Both the position numbers and the translations under genes were made by a program. This document shows positions 1 through 15,096 of a stretch of DNA of 64,000 bases, in pieces. How positions within the stretch are numbered: position 1 is the stretch's first letter; every line of letters begins with the position of its first letter. The notes under the pieces were generated by a model, which worked only from the letters and a program-made list of their open reading frames with translations, was not told the origin of the DNA and searched no databases. Source of the DNA: Chrysomallon squamiferum (lineage: Eukaryota; Mollusca; Gastropoda; Neomphalida; Peltospiridae); NCBI GenBank assembly GCA_012295275.1, contig CM022671.1:4081565-4145564 (forward strand), read 5' to 3'.

Positions 1-540
1 CGAAAACAAAGTTCTTCGTGTCACGAAATCGTAAATAATATCAAAAATAATAATAAATATAATAATAACAATAACAATAACAATAATAATAATAATAATA
101 TAATAATAATAATAATAATAATAACAATAATAATAATAATAATAAAGAAATAGCTATAAAATTACTTCGACATCATTCAGTATTTTTTTACACAATTATC
201 GTTATTGTTTTTGTTTTTTTTAAGCTGTTATTTCTTTCATTTTGAATTTAATTATCGCTATCGTTTTGAAGTACATTATTTTTATTATTTTGTATACAGT
301 TATTTCCGTTGTTCTGAACCGAGCTTAAACTATGTAATTTTGCATAAAATTATTTGTATTGATTTATACGCATAAATGTCTACATTAATAATTTTGTATT
401 TATCTACTTAATAATAAAAATCAGTTTTTACCTAGAACTAAAAAAGAAAGCAAATAGAAGGTTTCTTATCATTACAGTTTCAGACGAAAGGTCTAAGCAT
501 TCATTGAATCATTTCTACGTACTGATTTATTTCTTCAAAA
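1..540. other. AT-rich intergenic DNA with AAT/AAC array
   Basis: AAT/AAC triplets at about 43-146, then AT-rich unique sequence. Nothing gene-like. Confidence 0.6.
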
Positions 541-556
541 CAAGCTGAATAAGAAT

Positions 557-3599
<3,043 letters not shown>

Positions 3600-3600
<1 letters not shown>

Positions 3601-4271
3601 ATGCCGGCCGGTCCAATGTTTGTAAATTACTAAGTTATTTCTAAAATTTTACCACTCGCCGGACCTCGCAGATGTCCAAACGGTGTAAATTATCATTCTT
3701 TTGTTTTTATCGGACGCAGGCAGATTTCCCATCAAACCGTAAACCAGAAGAACAAAGCGATCGAGCGAACTGGAGGAATTCACCGTTAGTTTACAAATCG
3801 TCCGCGTTTTTGATCGGACCCAATGAAGCGAGCCGACCTACGAAGATTCGTGACGTCATACAAAGACGTCAGTCATGCGCACTGACCCGCGAGTGAACGT
3901 CTAAGCTCCGTTTTCCACGCTTCATTAGTTTCGAAATCTCCGTCCACCGTTTCGCGGCCGGCGACAAATTGCATTCTTTGAAGACGTCTGCGATGCTTCG
4001 CTTTTAAGAAGGCGAAACTAAACAACCCTGCGAACTGCGCATGTCCGTGCACAAGCTGTCGAAATGCACGTGCCATTGTGTTCCGGATCGGAGGGCGAGA
4101 CAATGGCCCCATGTCGCATACTGCACGGCTGGTAATTAATACAAAGCTAATTAAAGATGATTTACATGTGTTAATAACATCAAAGTCAATGACGATCCCG
4201 GCTTTAAGCTGTGTTTCCAAAATTAGCCTTGTTCCGCCGCCTAATGTGACAAGTGTGAACAGTCTGTTTAA
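3600..4271. promoter_or_regulatory. Non-repetitive GC-richer island, candidate conserved element
   Basis: Complex sequence with CRE-like TGACGTCA (3851-3858) and a homeodomain-type cluster at 4132-4166 (TAATTAATACAAAG, GCTAATTAAAGATG). It ends where a GA tract begins. Overlapping open frames on both strands have no known homology. Regulatory role is inference. Confidence 0.35.
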
Positions 4272-4289
4272 CAGAGAGAGGGGGAGACG

Positions 4290-4375
<86 letters not shown>
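4272..4375. repeat. (GA)n tract
   Basis: AGAG repeat with an imperfect GGGGAGACGG start. Confidence 0.95.
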
Positions 4376-4377
<2 letters not shown>

Positions 4378-5758
4378 AAATAAACACGTTATATTATTTT
4401 TTTATTTATAACTTTATACTAAATATTCACTTGCTTAGACGTAATATTTTCTTTATAACTAAACAACTAAATATATTTTACTATTACAAATAATTCATAT
4501 TTGCTAAGTTTCAGTTTGAAAAAAATTTCATAATTCCTAAATGTTTCCCAATAATAAAAAAAAAATGGATGGCAGAAAATTACTGTTTGAACCTATATTA
4601 GAGGGGAAAAAAAAAAAAAAGGTAATTTGATGAAAAATAATTAAATTACAAATATATATATCAGGACGAATTCTTTTTAATATTCTGGATGAATTCTCAT
4701 GTGATAGTTAACCCCTAAATTTGGTGCTCGGTATACAAAACCATGAGCCCAGCTCTATATGCAACTGTATGCTGTACAAAAACGAATCTTAATTTTTGAT
4801 ATTAACAACCTGAAACCAGTAACATCACACCTGAACCTCACACAAACTGAGCTAATTTTAAATAGCAGAGCAAACGAAGAATAGATTTGTTCCTGCTAAT
4901 GGTGACGATCCTGTTTTCGTTACTCCCGCTGTTTCGAACTCGTTTAACCAGAAGTATGTGCCAAACTCGCGAAGTTCTGCCCGGGGGGTTAATGCAGTTT
5001 TACTCCCCTCCCCAGGGCGGTCCATAAACAATACGAAGACCACGTTCGTGCGGTTCTTTGTGGTTCTTCACGTTACAACACGTTACAGCGAAAGTTTTCA
5101 TTACCGTTACAACATGTAAATTATCCATTTATCAAGATTTATTATTATTTTTTTTTTTTTTAATTAATTACACATTTTTCACATTCTACATAATGGATTT
5201 TATTAGTTCCTGCATTAGCGTGTGAATACAAGAATTTAGAAAATGAGGATGCTGTCGTTGTTAGACAAAAATGAAAGGATTTCTTTGCGTACGTCTATAT
5301 TTTGTAGGAATTTATTTTTATGATTGTTTTTTTTTCTATTTATTTATCGATTAATTTGTTATATTATATTATATTGCATTACATGTTAGTTTATTTTATT
5401 CATAATATTTTGGTTTATTTTATGACTTATAAATATATATAAATAAACAGATGATCTATTTATTCCTAATCTTATTTACAGATTAATGACAGAATACAAT
5501 AGTAATAAAATAATAAAAGTTGTCTCTAAAAGTAAATAGCTTTAAAAGGGTTAAATAAAATATATATATATATTCATCAGACGTTTTATAAAAGTGAAAT
5601 TTGAAAGGGAAATTATAATGATATAATAATCATCATAACAACAAGAACAATATAAATCCGTATACCAAAACAGTAATAATAATAAGGATGATAATCAAAT
5701 AATATAGAGATTTTGATCATGATCTAAATCGTCATCATCATCATCATCATTATTATTA

Positions 5759-5816
<58 letters not shown>

Positions 5817-6237
5817 TATAGTTGTTGTTGTTGATGATGTTGTTGTTGTTATTTAAAACAGAAGAAAAGTTAGAAAAAAAAAAAAAAAAGAAGAGAACTG
5901 ATGTAATAAAAGAAGTTTTTAAAACAAAGTAAGAAGTAAAACAAAAGAAGAAAAAATATTTTAAAAATAGATAAAAAGTATACTCCAGAAAAAAAGAAAA
6001 ACAAAAACTGTCAACAACACAACATCGCTAACTTACTTGTAAACCTGACTGGAGCATGAGCATCAAGTGCAGTTTGTAAAAATAGTTTTAAAATACTTGA
6101 TGCTGTAATGAGTTTGTTTCCGAAAATTTACGTTTTCCAAAAAAAAAAAAAAAAAAAAAAAACGTGACATGCGAAACGTTACAACTCATGAAATATACGT
6201 GACAAAAGTTGTTAAAAACGTGATGACACTCAGAACG
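4376..6237. other. Intergenic AT-rich DNA with triplet array
   Basis: Contains a CAT/ATT/GTT array at 5731-5850, poly-A near 5875-5889 and 6139-6162, and many CGTTAC words around 5070-5115. A small GC-richer patch lies at 4860-5060. No gene recognised. Confidence 0.55.
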
Positions 6238-6468
6238 GTTACACGTAGAAGGGGCGGATCCAGAATATTTTACGAGGGGGGGTTTCTTTTTTTTTTTTTT
6301 TTTTTTTTTTCGATTCTAATGATATGACGTAGTGGACGCTATTGAATCTTTAGTTATATAAATCTTTTAGTCATCTATTCATCGTGGGGAGGAAAGGGTT
6401 GCGAGACCCCGCCCATCCACCCTCCCACCCCTCGAATCCGCGCCTGAGTGGGTAACCGTTACACGTAG
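6238..6468. mobile_element. Candidate short hAT-like MITE
   Basis: An 11-base direct repeat GTTACACGTAG flanks the region (6238-6248 and 6458-6468). Just inside the left copy is GGGGCGGATCCAGAA; near the right end, read inverted, is CAGGCGCGGATTCGAGG, an imperfect inverted match of the type seen at hAT termini. The interior (about 200 bp) is non-coding with a poly-T block. The right inverted end stops about 12 bases before the direct repeat, so boundaries are uncertain. Confidence 0.4.
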
Positions 6469-8325
6469 TAATCAAGTGTTTTTCTCCATCACCAGTGACA
6501 GGCGCTCTAATCAGCTCATTAGCTGGAACTATGTCACGAATCTTGCCGAGGTAAATCGGTGTAAACCGTAAACCCGAAGTGGCGCCATCTCTTGGCGGTT
6601 TCATTTGGCAAACACTTGGATTTACGACCGACATATGTCACTTGCACAATTTCACTTCTGCTTCTCGCTTTTCTCACTCTGGGGGAGGCGGAATAGCTCG
6701 TGGTTTTCGTAGTAATACCTCAGACCCGAAGAATGTCAGCCATCTCCTCAGCTGTCAGCTAGATCGTCAATTCACTGCAAGCAGACGACGCCGTCCGCCA
6801 TCTTGAAATATGGAAAGGTCAGCAATGAAAATTCCCCGGCGTGCTTTTTTGACAGTTGAAGCTGTTTGTTGAATCGTTACCACAATTGACCCGTGAAGAT
6901 AGATAAACTGGATATCCCAGGATTTTTTTTTTTTTTTTTTTTTTTCCATTCCTCTCTCTCTCTCGTTCTCGTAAAAAAAACAAAAATTCAAAACCGGACC
7001 ATAAACGAGCATGGATGGATCGAGATAAGAAGTTTATACACAAACCGAGACGGTTTTTTTGAAGTATTGACTCACTCAACACCGTGTAAACAAAATGTAA
7101 ATACGTCAAAATGTTTGGGCGTTGGCACCTTTCTTACGGGGCCGAACAAGTACTCACACACACACATACACACACACACACACACAAAACGCACGTCTTA
7201 TTCCCCCATGACGTCATCGACCTTTCCGACAAGAATAAAATGGAACTATTTCGGAAAGTGGGTTTGATTTAGAACGACCGTTTCGATTTCAAGACCATAA
7301 ATCGCATTTTTTCCCGGCTGATGTGTACGCGAAGAGAAACAGTGATTGTTTAGTGGGCAAAAACTAAATTCCACATGATATCATGCCACGGTTGGCAGTT
7401 ATAAATGACTCACAGGTGAAGAAGAAATTTTTTTTTTTTTTTTTAAATACAAAAACTTCTTCATGCTTTAGGTCTTTCTTTCATTTCCCGTCTCATTCCA
7501 ACGTATTCATTCTGTTCTATTACTCAGGATATCTGTATGTCTATATGCCAGAAGCTTGTGAAAAAAACAACAAAAAACATAAAGAGACTAGTTTACTTAC
7601 AACCGTGTTTGCCCTCTGATGATTAGGTTTTTTTTTTTTTTTTTTTTGAACAAATCGTGAAATCTTGTTTATTTGTTTGTTTTCGTTACTGTCGTTTTCT
7701 TCTTCCTTTTTTTTAAATTCATTTTTATCGAGTTCTTCTTCTTCTTCTTTTTCTTCTTCATTTGTTTAAATATGTTTTTAATTTGTTTTTAATTTTTTAT
7801 CTTCGTCTTTTTCTTTTACATATTTTAAATTTTTTGTTTTTTTGTTTTTAATTTATATATATTAAACCAGAAGCGATTGAATATCAAACGTTCATTTGGA
7901 AATAATCAAAATGTACTTTATTAATATGATTAGAACACAGTCATTAATCTACCTTTTGCCACAGATTTTTCCAATCTTTAGTAAATCTACAAAGAAAACT
8001 AGTTAAAGTTTCTCTTTTGTCTATTGAAAGTCGGTTTTTACTATTTTTTTTCACAAAGCCAGAAAAGTTCGACGTTTGATAATCTGTTGAGCACTAGCTA
8101 GAACTTGAAATTAATACAAATAATACGATTAAATCGTAATTAAAATATTGAATACTGTTTTGAAACCAAAGGGAAGAGAAGAAATACGATATTCACTAAA
8201 ATGATAATATTCTTTTATTAACGTTTAAATCTTTCTCACAATTTAGTTTTATCTTTGGGACATGTGATTTTTATATGCTTATTGTCCACACATTTAAAAC
8301 AAAAAAAAATACACATATACACATA
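6469..8325. other. Intergenic: unique island 6470-7400, then AT-rich DNA
   Basis: 6470-7400 is complex sequence interrupted by poly-T (6923-6945) and a CA run (7153-7187). 7410-8325 is T- and A-rich. Short open frames are unrecognised. Confidence 0.5.
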
Positions 8326-8349
8326 AATACACACACACACACACATACA

Positions 8350-8450
8350 TGTACATTATAATAATAATATATTTATTTATGCATACATACACACACACCA
8401 CACACATATATGTACATTATAATAATAATATATTTATTTATGCATACATT
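8350..8450. repeat. Tandem duplication, 61-bp period
   Basis: A 40-base segment starting TGTACATTATAATAATAATA occurs at 8350-8389 and again at 8411-8450, separated by CA-rich DNA. Confidence 0.85.
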
Positions 8451-8499
8451 CATAATCACAAACAAACATAGATAAATAAATAAAAAAATAAATAAACTA

Positions 8500-8740
8500 G
8501 TTACTATGACAACAAGTTATTCCCACGGCAACCTCAACTCGCTTGTCAGTGTCTGTACACGGACCTCGCAGTGGAACTGTCACGTGCTGGCAGACTGGGG
8601 CGGTTCCTCGGGGAGACTCTGCAAGGGAGCGTCCAAAGAGATGTCTTCTGTCAAAGAGTGTTAAACGAACGCTTCAACTACGTGAGAACCGCGTCCTGAG
8701 TCGTTACTTTAATATCGTTTATAATTAGTTTTTGTTTTCA
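8500..8740. promoter_or_regulatory. Unique GC-richer island with RFX X-box-like site
   Basis: GTTACTATGACAAC at 8500-8513 is close to the RFX X-box half-site pair (GTTRCC..GYAAC). The following 200 bases are complex and GC-richer than the surroundings. A 61-codon open frame here has no recognised homology. Confidence 0.3.
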
Positions 8741-8814
8741 CTCTTATTACTTTCAGCTGACACGCTCAGCGAGATATTGTGACATAAAATGTGATTATTA
8801 TAGGATAGGATAGC

Positions 8815-9010
8815 CTTTGTGATGTGGTATGATGTGATGTGACATGTGATATGTGATACGTCATGATATGATATAACATGACATACATTATATGATAAAT
8901 GACATGACGTAATGATATTTCTATCATGGCGTAACGTGATTAGATATATGATGTGTTTTGACTTGACACTATATTAAATGACGTCACATGACCTGATATT
9001 ATATGACATC
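8815..9010. repeat. Decayed GATGTGAC/TATGACAT tandem repeat
   Basis: Successive words such as GATGTGATGTGACATGTGAT, ATATGATATAACATGACAT and ATGACGTCACATGACCTGAT indicate an old 5- or 10-bp tandem array now heavily mutated. Confidence 0.65.
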
Positions 9011-9954
9011 ATAAAATTAAAAACAATATTCTGCTATGTTACTCTATGATAAAATAATAATGCATGCATACATGGAGCGATTAATAACGGTATGATTTAA
9101 GAGAATGTAATATGAAATAGTTATAAAAATAAAATGAAAAATAACTTTTTCAAATTCACTTATACGAAAGTCATCTTGTAAGTTTTAAATATGGAAATAT
9201 TACAGTCAGTCAGTTATGTATGTCCTTCATTTAACAGTTGACGTAAAAAGATAAAATAATGTTTCAAATTCTTTCCATATTTTAATACTCATAAATTTCA
9301 TGAGGGCGTATGAATACCAAGAACGCTTCCAGTTAATTGAAAACTAACATTATTTCTAAATACTGCGTATGACTCATGAGCTGACATAATACATTTCAAA
9401 ATTGTTTATTTATTTTTCATATTTTTATCTGAAAACAAAATCATAGCAACCATTTCAAAACATGGCTACGCCTTTCTCACTTAGCTTCACCTTTGACCTT
9501 CGTATCAACGTAGTCGCGTGGCCGAAGGACCACGACATTCACCGAAGGTCACGGAAATGCCCGAAGCTGTATGAAAAGAAAATACGTCTAGTTGCTTGTC
9601 GACAATCGGAACGTAAACTGACGACTGCAGCGTCAATATTTGTTTTGAAAATATCTAACAGAGATAGAAATGTTGAACAAACACACGCGAGATTCCAGCC
9701 TAGCTGTTTGGACTGGGGGAAGGGGTGGAGGCAGACTGCGAGCGGTGTTTATTGTTGACGTGATCTCACCGCCAGAAGCGAACGAACCCGAAAACAAACG
9801 AAGAAGATCTTCGCTCGCTTCTAATAGCACGCTGCTAGCTTGGACAAATTACGTAACTACAATAATTAAACTAGTCAAGGCAGGCAGATGGTTTTTGTCA
9901 CGCTAGAGCTGAAACATGCAGTTTCACAAATGACTACTTATCAGTTATCGCCCT

Positions 9955-9989
<35 letters not shown>

Positions 9990-10277
9990 ACTTTTTGTAC
10001 AGAAAATGCTTTTAACGCTTTATTTAAACGTTCTGTTTATTTTTTCAAGACTTTGGCTATTTAAGATTGTAATGTTTTTTTTTTTTTTTCCTTTAAAATA
10101 AAAATATAAATGTTTTTAAAAAGAATATCCCTTTCAAGAAGGAAATACGTTCATGGACACACACATATATAATTTGTTATTTTAAAATAATCGCAATTTA
10201 ACTATTTAGCTATTTTTGGTATTTCCGTGAAAGCAACCATCCATGCTCCAATACGAACTGGGTGTGGTGTGTCAGAA

Positions 10278-10359
<82 letters not shown>

Positions 10360-10497
10360 ATGTTTCCAGTCCTTGCCCAAAGCACTGAAATTAAGATATG
10401 CGCCAGTCATTTTATTTTTGTTATAATTATAATTATTATTATTATTATGATTACGATGATGGTATTAATATAATGATATATTTCGATACTTATGTTT

Positions 10498-10540
<43 letters not shown>

Positions 10541-10723
10541 GATTATATAGTTACATGTATATAATAGAATCATATAGTTGTGTTTCCATAAAGTACGATG
10601 ATTTTCTAATATTCCCAGAACTTCATGCACGTACTTTATTTATTTTTTGTTCCTTCTTCCTTTCCGTCATTCTTGTGTTAAAGTACGTTGATCAGTCTTC
10701 CAACTCCGTGAACCCAATAAACC

Positions 10724-10756
<33 letters not shown>

Positions 10757-11970
10757 TTTCAAATATTTAACAAAAACGTCTGAACACATTGACAACTAAA
10801 ATATTCCCAAAACAATTTCTTTTTGTTTTTTTTTTTTTTTTTTTCTTTCTCAAACAGAAATACACACATAAGCGTGCACGGTACGAAAGGACTTTTATCC
10901 ATCTCATTTGTTTAATTGTATAAGGGTGGTTATCTCTCCGTTGCTAGGATACAAGACCCTCTTTTACCCCCCGTACCGTGTCTTGTGTTTTAACGCACTA
11001 GCGTAAAAACAATACTGATAGAATCTGGAGTAACAGTTGTAAAACGTTTATTGTGCCGCTCTCGCGTTATCAGTCGATTTCTGACTAAGTTGATTTAGAC
11101 TTCCAGTCTGCTAACACCTTTCCGTCGCCTTCAACAAATGCCAAAACCTTCGCCAACTGTCTTTCAATGGCCGCTCAGCAGACAGTTTCCGCTGTGACGC
11201 GCCAGTCCGCTTGTTGCTGTTCCCCGAGCTTTGAAAAAAAAAATAATAATAATATAAAAAAAAGTAATGAAAAATAAAAAAATAAAAAACGAGGACAAGC
11301 AAGTACAAAGCTGGACATCTGTCTTTTAAAAAGCCAAAATGTCAGAAGTCAAAAGACGAGAGAAGAATACGCTAATACCGTTCTGATCTGCCAACTCGAT
11401 ACCGCCAAAAAAAAAAAAAAAAAAAAAGATCGTCTGATACGATACCAGTCTGTCTTGTTTGAGACTTAAGATGTAAAAAGCGTAGAACGTCATCGGTTTG
11501 TGCGTTCTTTTTTTTTTTATTAGCTAATGATAGTGTTTGGTGACACTGCGAAGCGAGGGGGGATGTTAACACACAGCTGTCATTAATTTGGATGCTATTA
11601 GCAACCAGCGATCCCGAGGCTCTGGCGACGCCCACTTTATTAACCAATCATGTTTCACTGTAATTATGTGTTTAGCGGCGAGAAAACTTGCAAGGTGGTG
11701 ACGTGACATAATAGATTGCGGGATTTCTTGTGTTTTTCCAGTTCTAATTTTGTGTTTAAATTTGACAAAAGATTATTAGCAGATGTTTAAGTTTACATAC
11801 TTTGTTAATGTCTCCATCTCACACAGTAATTTGTGGTTTTGATTTTTTTTTTTTTTTTTTTTTTTTCAAAGTTTCTTTTCTTTCTTTGTCTTTTCTCTTC
11901 TTTTTAATCTTTTTGCTTTCTTTTTTTTTTGTGATTGTCGCTTCTTATTATTATGCTTCGGTTACGTCTT
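9011..11970. other. Intergenic: unique islands and TG/ATT repeats
   Basis: Islands at 9460-9905 and 11080-11730 are complex with no known coding content. Between them lie poly-T (9953-9988), TG arrays at 10281-10327 and 10503-10537, AAT at 10725-10756, and poly-A or poly-T at 11406-11426 and 11840-11866. Confidence 0.5.
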
Positions 11971-11977
11971 CGTTTTT

Positions 11978-12057
11978 GGGGGTTTTGGGGGTTTTTTGGG
12001 TTTTTACGGGAAGTTTGCGGGTTTTATAGGGTTAGCGTTTTGGGTTTTTTTCCAGGG
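11978..12057 (+). other. G-quadruplex-forming cluster
   Basis: Eight G-runs of three or more lie on the plus strand: 11978-11982, 11987-11991, 11998-12000, 12008-12010, 12019-12021, 12029-12031, 12042-12044 and 12055-12057. Loops are mostly T-rich and 4-10 bases long. Confidence 0.75.
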
Positions 12058-13320
12058 TAGAATTCAAGGACCTTAGTTCTTAGGAACATAGAACTTGTAT
12101 TATATGCAGTAATAGTCTATATATAATGTTACTGTTTGTGTCGCTCCATTGTGAGACATTTGAATGTTTATCAAATATTATTTAACTGAGTAAAGTTCCT
12201 TCTTATTAGCACAAGGGGTTACCAAAACCAAATAAAACTTAATGACATCGTGTAAGTATAAAAAATTTCTCAGACTGTTCTTTCATACAGACACTAAAGT
12301 TAATACCGCCCATTAAGGTTAACACATTTTTACTAAATACGATGTCACCGTACCAGAATGACCTAATAATGCTTTAATACTCAACGTTCGGTAGATTACG
12401 TGAGTCTATGACGTGTATAATATTCCCATGGCGACGCGGTATCGAGGCTGGACGAAGAAACCGATATCTCGGTATCACCGGTACGTCGGTTCTTCTTCGC
12501 CGATTCTGCACGCAAATGACAAGATAACGCGCCACGCATGGGCGAGCACGCGCGCCCTGCCCACCCCCACACGGAGCATGATTTGCACGTGAAGTGGGTG
12601 CGATGGGTGGGGGTTTGAGTCGAGTACGGGGGCAAAAGGTCACGGTTACGTTCTCAGCCATGATACGACACAGAAGTTCATCAGATTCTTGATATCATCA
12701 CGTTGCTCTGTCTCGTAGACGTGGTTGCGATGTGAAGATAACGTGCACACCGACTGCATGCCACGCACGAAGCGAATCGGAAGATTAAAAAAACCTGTCC
12801 GGTGCGACGTTGGTGATGACGTGCTGAAGCTGATGAATATTTTTTTTTTTTATTTATTTTTTTTTTTTTGATAAGATGCGTTTCTGGATGGTCATTCATT
12901 GGAAAGTAGGCAGAGCTTTGCCAGAAACGTGTTAAAAAGTAAATGGGTTGTTTTCAGTATCAGCGATCTTTATTTTGATTGTGTTTTTCTCTCTTTGCAT
13001 GGATGCTTTGTAAATAGCTCTGATCGTATGATTGTAACGTAGCTTAAATATTTAAGTATGCATGAATGTGTGAATTCATATACGTATGTGTGTAAGCTTG
13101 TATATATGTACGTACGTATGCATGTATATATGCAGATAGGTAACAATAATAATAATAATAATTAATCATTGTCAAAAGAAAAACATCTTTAGAGCAAACA
13201 TAAGATACTGGCTGAAATGAAATTACAAACAAACATTTTATTCATCTTTGAACAGGTTTTTCTTACAAATCTTTTTTTCACTATTTTACACAGATTAAAA
13301 TCTTTTCACTTTAAAAGAGG

Positions 13321-13360
<40 letters not shown>

Positions 13361-14480
13361 ATATTCACAACTGCCTTAATAGACGATTTTAAATTAGTTC
13401 CGATTACGTAACTAATTACCATCAGCGCTGTCTAGGCGCCGTCGGCTTTCGGTAAACAGTATTTCATGTAACCAATCAGAACTCGGCTAGACCTGTCTGC
13501 CATTTTTCTCTCCCCCGCTACCCTCCCACCCTCCCTTGCAGTCTCCTCGCCACTTCTCTCGTGCTCGTGGTTTACCAGAACTAAAATCTCAGTCAGACCG
13601 TTTTTCTTTTGAATTATTCGAAGCAAACTGGATCCGATGGGCCAATTAGCAGCACACATGCGTATAATTTAATTGCTGCGAGCATACTTGACCATTTGCT
13701 AGACGTATCACGTGTTCGGAAGACGATTCAACATGGCGGACGCGAATAGCGCACGTCAAGTTCCATTTCCACCGATCGTTACTTATGTCTGGAGGAAAGG
13801 CAGTTTTCACTCGCTTTTTCGTCTCGTAAATAAAGCAAAAATATATATTTAGCTTTTGTGATTTTCGTGGAATCCAGACAATGCCGGTCAATTTAAATTT
13901 TTAACAGCCAACATAAGTTATCCGGCTGAAAATAATTATTTAATATTTCTGTCGAATTTTGCGCGATGTTTTAAACGCTTTCTCCTTCTTTGTTTCACTT
14001 CTTCTTCTCCTTTTTTTTCTTCTTCTTCTTCTTCTTCTTCTTCTTCTTCTTCTTCTTCTTTTATTATTATTATTATCATTATTTATTTATTTATTTATTT
14101 ATATTACTTTTTCAGACAGACAGATTTGTTTTAATGATTTTTATGTTTGGGCACAAACTGCAATCATTAATCCTTTTGGTTTTTAATTAGTTTCCTTTTG
14201 TAATATTAATTATTCTATTTATTTTTGCTGATACATAATTCTTTAAATTTTATGTATTATGTTATTATTCATTAATTTATTTAGCTTAATTTTATAAATC
14301 AGTTTTAATTATTTAATAATAATAATAACAGTAACAGCTGTATTCTCTTTTATTAAGATTGTGGTTGGCTCTTTTGGGTTTTTTTTTTTTTTTTTTTTGT
14401 TTTTTTTTCACTTTAATTTATTGTTGTTTCTTTCGATTCTTTTCTTTATTTTATTTTATTTTTTTAAATTTATCTATATC

Positions 14481-14512
<32 letters not shown>

Positions 14513-15062
14513 TTATATATATATACACAAAACATTCTTTAAATTTTATTTCTCTTCAGTTCTTTTGTTCCCAATTCTCTTTCCCAACATTAATCAACAA
14601 AAAACAAAACAACAACATAAAAAAACACACACAAAAAAACGAAAGAACAAAGGAGGAATGAAACACGCATTATCTTTCTCTCACACTTTAATCAGTATTG
14701 TCAGAGAACGCTGATAGCATCCAGCCATTTTAAAATTCTTCTCAGCTAATTTCATGCGCTGAACCTTCCGCGTTTCGTTTCCTACAGCCAAGACGTCGTC
14801 TCTACGTATTACCAACATTTGTCACGACGTTGAAACATTGGCAGACTTGACAACTACGACGACCATTAATTTGATTTAGGTTTTGTTACACTGTTCTCAC
14901 AGTCTGGGACAAGCAACACAGGCGTGGCTTTTCTCCAGTTCTGGTTTCTTTCTGTGCTCTGACTACAAAGTTTAATAACCTAGAGATGATGATCGGTGTA
15001 ATGGAAATTTTATTATTATTATTTTTGTTATTATTATTATTATTATTATTATTTTTATTATG

Positions 15063-15096
<34 letters not shown>

